A stretch of 64,000 nucleotides of DNA from Epiperipatus broadwayi (Eukaryota; Onychophora; Udeonychophora; Euonychophora; Peripatidae). Each line of letters opens with the position of its first letter. Within the stretch, counting starts at the first letter, position 1. Positions 11,254 through 22,233 of the stretch are shown here, piece by piece. The notes beneath the pieces were generated by a model that saw nothing but the letters and a program-made list of their open reading frames with translations, was not told the origin of the DNA and made no database searches. The DNA lies in assembly GCA_028023455.1 (NCBI GenBank), contig JAQFVV010000322.1, forward strand, positions 62,001 to 126,000, written 5' to 3'. A program made the translations under genes and the position numbers.

Positions 11254-14200
11254 CATAATCATCACCAACCATTATCAATCCACTGCAGGATGAAGGTCTC
11301 TCCAAGTTTAATGCATCTTCTCCGATCTTTAGCTTCTCTTCTCCACATCACCCCTGCACACTTTCTTATTTCATCCATCCATCTCACATGTGTGGTCTCT
11401 TTCTGGATCTTTTACAATCTCTTGGAATCCAGTTTAAAATTTCAATTGTCCATCTATTATCATCTTTTCTAGCAATATGTCCAGCCCAACTCCACTTCAA
11501 TCTTTTAATTTTTTCAATTAGGTCAGTAACACCTGTTTGTTCTCTTACCCATACATTGCGTTTTTGATCTCTTCTTGTTACTCCCAACTTACATCTCTCC
11601 ATACTTTTTTGAGTGGTCTGAAGTCTCTGTATTGCTCTTCTATTAAGTGTCCAAGTCTCAGATCCATAAGTAAGAACTGGTAAAACACATTTGTTAAAAA
11701 CTTTCCTTTTCAAACACATAAACATTTTTTTTTTTTAGTATCAAGTTATTTGTACCAAAAGCACTCCAACCAAGTTTAATTCTATGATCAATTTCCTTCA
11801 TTATGCCTCCATCTGTATTAATAATCTGACCAAGGTATTTGTAACTGTTAACTTCTTCTAATTCATGATAATCAATCTTTATTTTCATATTTTGAGCAAA
11901 TCGATTAAACATTACTTTAGTCTTTTTAACATTTATCTTTAGTCCTACTTTCCTACTTTCATCTGATAACTCCTGCAACATTTCCTGCAGCTCTGAAGCA
12001 TTATTTGCAAAAACAACTACATCATTTGTGAAATTTAAATATCACCATTTACTTTCACTCCTTTAGTTTCCCATTTTAATCCACAAAATACTTCTTGCAG
12101 CACTGCTGTAAAAAGTTTTGGAGGTATGGAGTCACCTTGTCTTACACCTTTCCCAATGTTGACTTTTCCAGTATCATTATGTAATCTAATTGTTGCTGTT
12201 GCATTTTTATAAATATTCTTTTAAATATGACAATATCCTGGATCTATACCTTGATCCAATGCTTTAATCACTGAAGAAATGTTTATAGAATCAAATGCCT
12301 TTTCATAATCTACAAATCCAAAACATAATGACAACTCATATTCATTTGTCCTTTCTGTAACTTCTCTCAATACCTGGATATTATCTACTGTACTAAAATC
12401 ATTTTTAAATCCAGCTTGTTCTCTTGATTGGTAGAAATCCAATGTTCTCTGTAGACGAGTTGTAATTATCTTGGTAAAAATTTTGAATAAAACTGATAAA
12501 AGGCTGATAGTCTGTAATTTCTAATATCTTCTTTATCGCCTTTTTTAAATATTAATATTATTACTGCATTCTTCCAATCATCTGGTACATCTTTATCATT
12601 TAGACATTTGGTATATAACTAACTTTGCTAAAAAAAAATTTATTTCTTCACCTGCTTCTTTTAATATATCAATTATAATTCCATCATTACCTGGAACCTT
12701 TCCTTTCTTCATACATTTAATTGCATGTCTCACTTCTTCATTTAAAATTCTGGGCAATTCAGAAGATGTAATAGATATAGGAGGAACTTGTTCGTTATTA
12801 CTATATAATTCTTGATCAAAATCTTTACCAATTTCATGATGTCATCTCTCTTTTTAGTAATAATTCCATCTTTTTTTTCTTATTGTAGATATAAATTTCC
12901 TACCAATACCAAATATTGTTTTACATTCTTGAGACTTTTATTTTCTTGCGCAGCTTTTCTTGCTAGTTCACAGTTATACTTTCTTATATCATTTTCAACT
13001 CTTTTCCGCACCATTTTACAAAATTCGAGATATTCAATTCTTTTTAATGCATCATTTTTGTATAACTTCATATTCCTTCTTTTCTTCATATATTCTCTAG
13101 TGTCAGTAGAAATTTTATTGGTCGATTGCTGCTTTTTTCTACCAGCTATCTTTGTTGCAATTTTTAAAACTGTATTAGTTATTTTCATATTAATTTCATT
13201 CAAATCTGAATCATGTTCAAAATCTACTAATACTTGAAACCGATTTGTAAATTCTAATTTAAATTCATTAGAATATTTCTGAAGATTAGGAATATCAACT
13301 GTTAATATTGTTTTTTTTAATAATTTTTGTCTCTCTAGTTTTACATTAACACATATCTTACACCTTACTAATCGATGATCACTTCCTGTATTAAATTTAT
13401 TAAAAACATTACAATCTTGAAACATGTATTTTCTGTTAGTCAAAATATAATATAATTCTCCTGTACCCTCATTTGGATGCTTCCATGTCCATTTCCTTTT
13501 AACATTCTTCTCAAAAAAAGAATTCATAATATAAAGTTTTTCTTTTTCTGCAAACTCCACAAGTCTATGTCCTCTCTCATTTCTATTACTATAACCAAAA
13601 TTACCTACAGCACTTTCATCTTTCATTTGTTTACCAATTCTAGCATTAAAGTCTCCCATAACAATTTTAAAATGTTGTTTACTCTGATCAAAAGCCTTTT
13701 GTACATCCATATAAAAATCTTCTACTACTTCATCACTATGAGAACTTGTTGGGGCATAAACCTGAATTATCTGCATTTGGTATCTGCAATTAAGTTGTAT
13801 AACTATTCTTGCCACTCTGTCCAATACACCATCAATCTCCACAATATTGTTCTTCCACTTTTTATTTATAATGTATCCTACTCCACTTGTATTTCCAATA
13901 TTTGTGCCTTTATAATAGAGTATATGTCCACTTTTTAAATCAATTGTCTCTTCACCTTTTCTTTTAACTTCACAAAGTCCAATAATGTCCTATTTAATAT
14001 AAGAGAGTTCTTCTAATTCTTGCAATCTTCCTTCACTTGAAAGTGATCTGCAGTTGTAAGCATCTAAATAAAAAGTTGTCATCAAATGGCAGCCTGGGTC
14101 CGCAATCAGGGGATTCTTTGCATCTTTGGCCACCAACCGCTGCCTTGGTTGGTGACTTTACAGCCTCCTAGGAATAAGGCCCATACTTTATTTTTGTCTG

Positions 14201-14464
14201 TCATAATTGTATATATGTATTGGAAAAATATTTATCATTTACACAAATCTTAAACTCAGAGGTAAAAGGCCAATAAACTCACCATGCTGGATAATGTGTG
14301 TTGGTGAGCAGCCCATCCATTTTCATATACTATATGAATAATCACATAGTAATAACAGCTGCAACGACAAGAACATATGGAGTGGACATTAGGAATTTGC
14401 CCTGCTCGGTTCCTTTAAGGCCTTCAAGAGGAATCAAAAAGTCTCCTTTCAGTTAATGGCAAAC
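11254..14464 (-). mobile_element. RTE-clade LINE, near full length, inactive
   Basis: This is a 3.2 kb insertion on the minus strand inside LTR-B. TTTCATAT at 11246-11253 and 14465-14472 flank it, and LTR-A provides the uninterrupted site (AAAGTTTCATATACTAAGG). The 3' end, read on the plus strand, is ATCATCACCAACCATTATCA followed by a CCACTGCAGGATGAAGG segment, a short 3' tail typical of arthropod and other RTE/BovB-like LINEs. Length and domain order (endonuclease, RT, C-terminal domain) fit a complete element of about 3.2-3.3 kb. Stops and frameshifts make it dead. Confidence 0.85.
11266..14082 (-). pseudogene. RTE LINE polyprotein: APE endonuclease + reverse transcriptase (broken)
   Basis: Reading from the ATG at 14082, the endonuclease domain starts with YLDAYNCRSL. 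It contains a TAG stop near 13991 and then VMGDFNARIG (catalytic D-x-N) and GSDHRLV (catalytic His) at about 13360-13400. The longest open part is 12880-13842. The RT domain follows with EQAGF and FVDYEKAFDS (12221-12442), then GVRQGDSIPPKLF. The active-site box, normally FADD, reads FTND near 12030, so a catalytic Asp is lost. The C-terminal part (11384-11981) has GLKINVKKTKVM, YLGQIINTDGG, VLTYGSETW, and KLKWxWAGHIAR-like and WIPRD motifs characteristic of RTE-type elements. Several frameshifts separate these blocks. Endonuclease nicks target DNA and RT copies the RNA in place; neither can work here. Confidence 0.85.
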
Positions 14465-14827
14465 TTTCATATACCAAGAGTTATATAGTCCATGATAAAT
14501 ATTTATTAAAGTCCCAGAATTAATGAAGATATAAAGGAAGATATTGAATTTAGGGGCCATAATAGAAGGTCTATTATAAATAATAAATCTAAAGAGTTCA
14601 TCCTTGTAGTCCAAAAGAGGAGTATAATTTTAATCAAAAATTAAGCAAATAAATATCCAATACAGTAGGAAAAGAGTATTAATAATTTATTTTTTTTACA
14701 TTAAATGATCTAACTTTGAGGAACATGTTGATGATTCTAAATTATTATTTTAAGAAGCTATTATGATTTTCATTATTTTTTTTTATTGCGACTTTTTCTG
14801 TGTTAAATAATAATAGATGGTTCTTAT
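14465..14827 (+). repeat. LTR-B part 2
   Basis: It resumes the LTR alignment after the LINE at TTTCATATACCAAGAG (compare LTR-A near 4968) and runs to AATAATAGATGGTTCTTAT. LTR-A continues from there with GTAGATAC, while LTR-B enters a second insertion. Confidence 0.75.
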
Positions 14828-16570
14828 TGTAACAAAACCTCCTTTTTTTTATAGACAGTAGACATATATATATATATAGATTCATTATCGCATGTATGCA
14901 TATACGCGAATCTATTACTTATGAGAATATACGCAAAAACTGTAACATTATCTTCCTTTTTTTATAGAACGGTAGACATATATATAGATAGATTTATTTT
15001 CACATGTATGCACATATGCGAATCTATTACGCAAAAATGCCTACTTCTACTGTATGTATTATTCTAATCTATGACAGATAAACAGGAAATAGTTTTCCCA
15101 ACGTGTATTTCTGGACATCTAGCAGATTCCAAGTGCCAATCTTATATAAAAATAAGAATTATATGAAGGGGATAAACTAATGATGAGTAAACTAATATAT
15201 AAATATAGACTAGAGAGATTTGACCATCGGCTAGCTCAGACTCAAGTCGGGTGGCATTATTGCCGAGAGTAGATATGAGTTGGAAATAATCACACTCGTA
15301 TTTCAACACCCCTTAATAATCGAGAATCTATCTACATACAAACCTTCATGAATGATCATGAGTAAACAAAATATTACACATGTGATTTTAATAGCTAACT
15401 TAAAATTTATTATTGAATTTTAAAAATCTTACATGTTTCACTTTTTAGCAAAAACAGAGGAGGAGGAAAAGAAAAGAAAATTTATTAGTTTACAAATTAA
15501 CATCAATCGATAATGTTATTATATAAACGAGGAAAGAATAACCCTTCAGTACATGAAATTAAACTCTGCTGTTTCGATTAACACACACACATAGCACGCA
15601 TTCATATATGCAATCTACATTTGAAGTAAAGTTTAAAAGTCGAGAAGAGATATAAAAGAAATTTTTTATCTATTAAGTTTTTTATTATTTCATGACTCTT
15701 TAGTTTAGTTCAAGGTGTTATGTCAGCTATTAACGGCAATACAAGCTTGCACAATTTGTTATTTCTCTGTAAATACTCTTTAGTTGAATTTTTTTTAACA
15801 ATGTCTAGAGAATCTGTTGTGAAATTTAGTTTGAAATCAATACAAAAGTTTATACTACCGACCTTACTCAAGGGAGCTCGTAGAATGAAAACACATTTAC
15901 AGTTTCATATGAATCCAGATAAATATACCACATGTGAGGTTTCTTCTTTATTTTTACCGATCTTACTTTCCTGAAAGTTGACGATTTACTGCTTTGATAA
16001 TGGTCATAGCTTTTTATCCAATCAGGCATATTCAGTCATAGCAACATACAATTAGCTGGGGCTATGGTTTGAGCCCAATATGTTAGATTTCACCCCCTAA
16101 TTTCCATTTCGGCCGTGATTTGATGTGAAATTATTATATCAATCTCTGCTGCATTTCTATATTTCTATATTTTTACTTCTCTCTCTGCAGGGGCATACTT
16201 CTCTCTATTCTTTTTAGAAAGTTCACTGGTTTTCTATTTTCTGCTGTCTTGTTTTATGCCCAACCTGATTCTTATCGAGATACATAAAAGCTTTTAGCAC
16301 ATTTCACATTTAATTATTCTGACAATTTCTATGCTTCTCATAAAACAACCAAGCAAAAGAAAGCATCATCTCTCCCCTCCCACCAGTTAAACCTATTCAT
16401 GCACACATCCATAACTTGTACATACATAACTGTTTCAAAACAAGAGAACAATTCCCACCTCTTTCCAATATATACATTTAAACAACCATAACCACGCAAT
16501 AAAATAAAATAAAAAACTAATTAAAAGACCGCTAGATTTAATAGTCATCATATACGTATGATGACGACCA
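14828..16570. mobile_element. Unclassified 1.74-kb insertion in LTR-B (possible solo LTR)
   Basis: This sequence is absent from LTR-A. It begins TGTAACAAAACC and ends GATGACGACCA, so it has TG...CA ends as a solo LTR would. An internal unit of about 110 bp (TTTTTTTATAGA, then GTAGACATATATA, then GCGAATCTATTAC) occurs twice near 14845-15030. No clear target-site duplication is visible, and about 25 bases present in LTR-A are missing here, so it may be an insertion with deletion. The 84-residue frame at 15720-15974 shows no recognisable domain. Confidence 0.45.
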
Positions 16571-17464
16571 CCATTGCTAGCAAATATTGTTATTTTAAAT
16601 AATATTGAATTAAAATGAAAACTTGAAAGGTAAACAAATATTGTATGTGTTTAATATAATTTATTGCCATTTGAAAAGAAAATTAAACCACAATTAGAAT
16701 AAAGTATATACCATTTGTTTTATATGAAATGACTTTGTGATTTATTTGAAATTTCTTTGTTTCTCTTTTCAGTACAAAGGGCAATAGGTAATGCTTGTGA
16801 CTTACAGTTACTTAGATGATAATTTTATATTTTGCTAATATTCAATTTTATAATTATTTATCTAAGCCATTACTAATCATTATATTGTTTTTTTATATAA
16901 TCCCCATCTGCAAATATAGGTTGGGTCCAATAAAATTCCCTTTGTTTCCAATTTATATTTTGGTGGATAATGAAACACTAATGAAGTTAACCCTGAGAAG
17001 AAATCATTTAAAGTCTCTTGTTATTGGTCTTTGGTGTCCAGGCATATTTTATGTATAGCTAATCAGATAGGCAGTATTGTAATTGTCATCAGTGATTAAA
17101 CCATCCAATGATTGGGCTAGTTTATTTTCTTTTATACATACAATTTCCATTACTATTGACACCTTGTAATGCGCAACTTGATTAATTGATCGGTAGTGTG
17201 AGGTATACTATTACAACATGTGAGCTTAATTGGTTGGTGGTTGTAAAATTTTCCTTTACAATTGGCTCCACAATGTACCACTATGATTAATTAAGCTCCA
17301 ATAAAAATTATTTAAAATCTTAACATGATATGGCTAGTCCATTCCAATTGGCTTCCCAACTCGGGATTTCAATAAAAATAAGCTAAGACCTAAGATAAAT
17401 TTGATGGAATATATTTTCATTACAATTGGCTCCCACTGATTGGGGCAATTTTATTTCCATTACA
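16571..17464 (+). repeat. LTR-B part 3 (LTR right end)
   Basis: It resumes at CCATTGCTAGCAAAT (compare LTR-A near 5346) and continues through the GGTTGGGTCCAATA block and the repeated CATTACAATTGGC motifs to ...TTCCATTACA. It ends at the point where LTR-A meets its primer-binding site, which confirms the LTR boundary. Confidence 0.75.
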
Positions 17465-19650
17465 ATATATATATATATATTGTCACGCAAGGGATTAATC
17501 AGGTACTAGTCCCTGAGGTGATCAAACTTTATGAAGTTGAGGTGATGGAAAAAATATTTCATACAATGAAATTTAATAAGATCTAATAAATAAGATATTA
17601 AGGTAATGAAATAAAGATATTAAGTAATGTTAATATCCAAATATATAAGCAATTTTATATATTCAAGAGCAACTATGACTAACTAGACATCCACCAGCAT
17701 TATAAGTCAAAGTAAGCATGAGTAATACTCCAAGTCATAACCATTCATCATCATGAATGATCAAAATACAGCAATACAATAAATCAACAGTCCATCTTGT
17801 GACTGAATTTGAAAAATAAAATATATCAATCAACAGTTAATCTGATGACTAGATTAGAAATAAGTTCTGGAGACCAGGCTAACTCTGAGCCATTGCCAAC
17901 TTTGGACAATTATTTAACCATTAATTTGGAAGGACAAACTAAGTGGTCATTCATCAGAATACATAAAAAATCAGAAAAATATTAATCCTGGAATATTAAA
18001 ACATGCTGATCATCATCAATGATAGTGCCATTAATGTATTGGCCATCTATAAACTTAATTTCTAAAACTAAAATAAAATGTAGTGCAGGGGCTTTAAAGA
18101 TAATCTTAGCACCATTCCATGATATATCACTCAATCATCATCAATCATCTGGATGCCCATAAGCACTAAAAACATTCCCATTTATATATTCATCCCATTA
18201 TTGCGTGAATCTAGCTCAGAAGCTCATTACTATCTGTGACCAAATGATGGTGGAAACAGATATTCTAAAAATATTTAGAACCACTGGAATATTTATCATA
18301 ATTGAACACAAGTTTATTAACAATAAAAATGATATTAAGGTCTAGAATAAGGCTATGTATATCAATTAAGCTTTTTGATTTTGATTAACATACAATAATA
18401 AATTATCACATTGTGATTTACATATATGTGATTAATACAAAATTCAAGTTATTACGTTGTGGTTTACTTATATATGCACATAGTCATGTGATTTATAATA
18501 TACAATTAATATATTTTGATTGATATTTAATAATGACAAAAAATTATTAAATTTTACATATATGTCTATTTTAATTTGTTACAATAATATTATATTTTCG
18601 TAATTAATTCTATTTGGAAAACATACATTAATTTCACACATGTATGTGTGTATAAACAAAATATAGATATAATTTAAAATTAGTTATCAGTTTTTTTTCT
18701 TTTAAAAAAAATATCAGTTTGTAAGTTCTTTTTTTTTTCTTTAAAAAAAAGTATAGTCAATTTTTGACAGGGTACTTGTTGATTAATTATCAATGTTTTT
18801 AAATTTAAATTATAGAATTGTCTTTCTTTACTTTTTTTTCTTTAGTCTAAAAGATTTTTGAAATCTGTTTTTTTTTTTAAAAAAAAAACAATAATTCTTT
18901 CTGTATATAGCTATGGTCATCATATGTCACTTCTCTATGATTTTAAAATATCTTTTAACTTATTGACTGCTCAAGTGGCCATATTGAATATTTAAAAAAT
19001 TATGTTAAACCACAAATTTTATAATAACTTAAGTTTGTGTTGTTGGAAAATGACATAATATATATTATTTGAAACATAAAAGAATGTAATGAAGTTGAAA
19101 AAATATAGCCATTGATATTCAAAGCAATAAAAAAGGGGGAAAAATTAATATTTCTAAAAATTATTTTCATATTATTTCATAAATTTAAAATTTTCATGCT
19201 TAAATTTTAAATCTCTTTTTTTGTTAATAACTCCATTGCATTCTTCATTAAATTTCCAAAAGATTAATATATAATATGACTTACCTAAGGTAATTCATCA
19301 CTTCCACACATCAAGAAGTAAAGACATTGTAATTTTCAATTTTTCCTGATAGCCCTCAAAGTATTTTTTCATTCATGGGTTTGCAACTAATATGTCGTCC
19401 CTAATAACAAGTAGTTAATATTTATCAATAATTAGTGTAATTTGAATATTGTAATAAAGAACTTCAATAGAGCTTATAATTTATTAAAAAATTAGTCATT
19501 AATTTTTATATTAGAAGAAAATATGAGGAAAAATTAAAAAAAAACATTTTTATTATAAATATTTTTATTTATTTATTAATGATGCAGTAATAAATATATA
19601 TACAAAATAAAATAATAAAACAAAACAACATATATAGACTAAAAAAGATA
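17465..19650. other. AT-rich DNA without a recognisable gene
   Basis: A (TA)n tract lies next to the LTR end. Several short perfect A-tract/T-tract dyads (runs of 8-10 T joined to runs of 8-10 A) lie between 18690 and 18895. No coding or RNA gene is supported. Confidence 0.55.
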
Positions 19651-19790
19651 TCATACATAAAATTATTTAAAAAGGCAAACAAAATTAAAATTATACATAA
19701 AATTATTAAAAAAAGTAAACAAAAGTAAAATTATACATAAAATCATTTAAAAAAGTAAACAAAGATAAAATTATACATAAAATTAGTAGG
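19651..19790 (+). repeat. Short tandem repeat, unit about 41 bp, 3-4 copies
   Basis: Successive imperfect copies of a unit containing AAATTATACATAAAATTATT followed by AAAAAGTAAACAAA. It lies directly beside the 3' end of the piggyBac relic. Confidence 0.7.
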
Positions 19791-19843
19791 GTAAAAAGCA
19801 AACAATATATGCTAAATTCATTGTAGTTAGTGATGATGAAAGC

Positions 19844-20726
19844 TTAGGATAAAACTACTGAAAGCACAGCTTGAGTACCCAGACCTTGGCCAGCATCTGA
19901 AGTTGTATTTTTACCTGTATACAACTTCCTATGGGGCACATACTCATTATGGCTATCTGCACATATCCACCATTTGAACTCTTGCTTTATCGTTTTTGAG
20001 TGATCAAATTGTTTCATGCTATTATGACCAGTAAATTTGGTAATAGCTTCAACAACTGCTACCTCTCTATGCATTTGATATGCAGCCTTAAAATTTACAT
20101 TGCAGTAGTCTAAAATCCGTCTTAAGTTTATATATTCTGTCTAAAATTTTTACATTTAGCATTTGGCATGGTTTTATTGTTAAAATGTAAACAAGATAAA
20201 ATTGAATAAAATCGACTTTGGGTCATAATATTTGCAAAATAGGGTTGTCTAACTCTCAAATCAGAACTCCATATGTCATCTAATTCATGCACTGGACATA
20301 TGGAAGAAATGCTTATTATCATTCTAAAAAATGCAGATAAATCGCGAGCTTTTTTTTTGTTCAGCATATACATTTCAAGAATTTTTTTTCAAAGTTTTTT
20401 TATCGAACAATAATTGAAAAAAGTCTAAAATTGCATACTCACCCATGGTGGAAAACTTGAGCCCAGGAGACTTGATAAAATTTGATGACCTGCTAACGTT
20501 AAAGTTAATCGGCAACGCATTCAGTTCTGGTCAAGAAGATGGATCTGGAGTAGGCTGAACTGTAGTAGACGTATCTGTAGCACTTCTATTCAAATACTTT
20601 TTTTGGTACCACATCTGACTCAGATAATTCCTCAAATGAGCTGCAAGAAAAAAAAGAAATCTCAGAGTTCCAAGGCTCGCTTATGAAAAAATTGCTGTCA
20701 TCGCTAGAATCGGTTAAGTCTTGCAT
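19844..20726 (-). pseudogene. piggyBac-type transposase (DDE_Tnp_1_7), broken
   Basis: Read from 20726 downward, an acidic start (DLTDSSDDSNFF) is followed, over several stops and frameshifts, by a FFQLLF-type segment. Two open blocks come next: 20128-20373 (KKKARDLSAFF, SRFYSILSCLHF) and 19844-20074 (VVEAITKFTGHNSMKQF, then KWWICADSHNEY and LYTGKNT followed by GLGTQAV). These match the order of motifs in the catalytic domain of piggyBac transposases, including the E-x-x-x-K-F-x-G-x-x-x-x-K-Q-F region (second catalytic Asp normally in DE; here V-E). The distal part with the third Asp and the Cys-rich tail is not seen. Roughly 880 bp remain of a usual 1.7-1.8 kb gene. Intact transposase would excise at TTAA sites; this copy is dead. 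Confidence 0.8.
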
Positions 20727-22173
20727 ATTTTTTCGTTTTTAGTTTTTACGGTGAAGCAATTTTCATTATATTGAAAAAACTGAAAAAAAGACAAAAAATT
20801 ACAGCTATTTAAGTACAAAAATTATTATAAAATTGTCAATTTTTGAGATACAAAAATACAACTTACATTTTCTGAAAGGTACATTAAAGATGGATCTGAT
20901 GATGTGAAATGCGCTTGTGTGGACCACGTAGTTTTACCACAATTTTAAACTGAAATCATATATTATAAATTCGAAAATTCTAAAGTGCTCATAATAATAA
21001 ATCAGTTAAATTTTAATTCTTACTCTTAGATTTTTTTTAATCCAAGCAGAGTTATTTATTTGTTACTCTTTTAAAAAATATAATTTAAACAATTTAAGAT
21101 AGTACTGTTCTATATTATATCTCTAATTTTTAAAATATTTCAAACCACAATATTGAAATAAAATAACTCAGGGTATATACATGCGACATGTCTATCTGTG
21201 GTTCCATGCATGTCTAGATAAACAGTAGTATACATATACCAATTCTTCAAGGTTTCTGTTGGTAAGCTTGGTTTTTGGTCTATCATCAAAATAAGCATAA
21301 TCTAGACAATTGTCATAATCAGGTAAAAGTATAATTCAGGTATGGTTGGCATTGATCAATTCCTTTCTGGCTAGAATTGGTCCAGGATAGCTGTTTTCTC
21401 AGAAGACATTTGTAGCTATGAATATCAATGCAAAGAAGTGGTCTATTTACCTCCATATGAATTCAAACTCTACGAGTGAACCGTAAAGCAGCTGCTTTCT
21501 TACATTCTCATGTTAGTTTTCTGGGTAACTTGGCTATCTCTTCTGGCCAGCTCTGCTACAGCAAACTGTTATTTCATAAAATATTTTAGCCAACTTTGCA
21601 GCTATCTATTAGCCAACTTAAAAACAGACTTCTGGCCAGCTTTTATGAAAACTACAAGCCAAACTGAACTGATATTTTTTATCAGTGTTTTTATAATCTT
21701 GGTTGGGTCAGGTGAAAAAAATATAGTGACTGTTTTCAATCTGTAATCCTTTTGAAAACAAGTTTGAAGTTTTATCAAGGTGTAATATACATGTTTTTAC
21801 TTAGATATTTCTCAATTAATTATAAGATTTCAAAAATAGACATTATTACAATTTTTAGAAACATGTTTGTTTTTAAATTTCAAAAGCAAAAAAATAATAA
21901 TAATTTATTATACCTTTTTAACTGTTTTAATTTATAATAAAATTCTGTTTTTATTCAGAGTTATTTAACCCTTTATTTATTATTTTTATTCCAAGTGAAA
22001 TGTAGAAAATATTTACAAAAATTTATGTCTTTTTATTTTTACTTTTCCTTTACTTTATATATATATGTGCACTCCCACATTTATGTTGCTGTGTGTCGTG
22101 TAACCCAGACGGTTGCAATATATATATAATGCAAAATAATAAAATGTTATTTTTTTTTGTTTGTTTGTTTTAG
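20727..22173. other. No recognisable gene
   Basis: AT-rich DNA. The open frame at 21510-21746 encodes a hydrophobic peptide with no family resemblance and no splice context. The stretch around 21180-21720 is slightly less AT-rich but has no sustained frame. Confidence 0.5.
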
Positions 22174-22233
22174 GGCCATAGAAGAAATTCAAAGAAATTT
22201 ATTTCTGGAAAGCGTTCAGCAATTTTTTTTGAG
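22174..22233 (+). CDS. Candidate 60-bp coding exon (possibly TAF1), weak
   Basis: A strong acceptor (long T/G pyrimidine tract ending TTTTAG) and a good donor (GAG|GTAATT) enclose 60 bp with no stop in phase 0 (20 codons, starting GHRRNSKK and ending AIFFE). The TAF1 exons downstream on this strand also start in phase 0, and the next one begins with the V-x-x-PW segment that in TAF1 follows an acidic stretch. I cannot align the peptide itself to TAF1, and another frame is also nearly open. It may be a real exon of the same gene or a chance AG...GT pair. Confidence 0.3.

Noticed and set aside
12812-13237. 141-codon plus-strand open frame
   Set aside because: It is the opposite strand of the RTE endonuclease-RT region; the hydrophobic Phe/Leu/Ser-rich peptide is a shadow. 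The same applies to 13477-13938 and 11158-11472.
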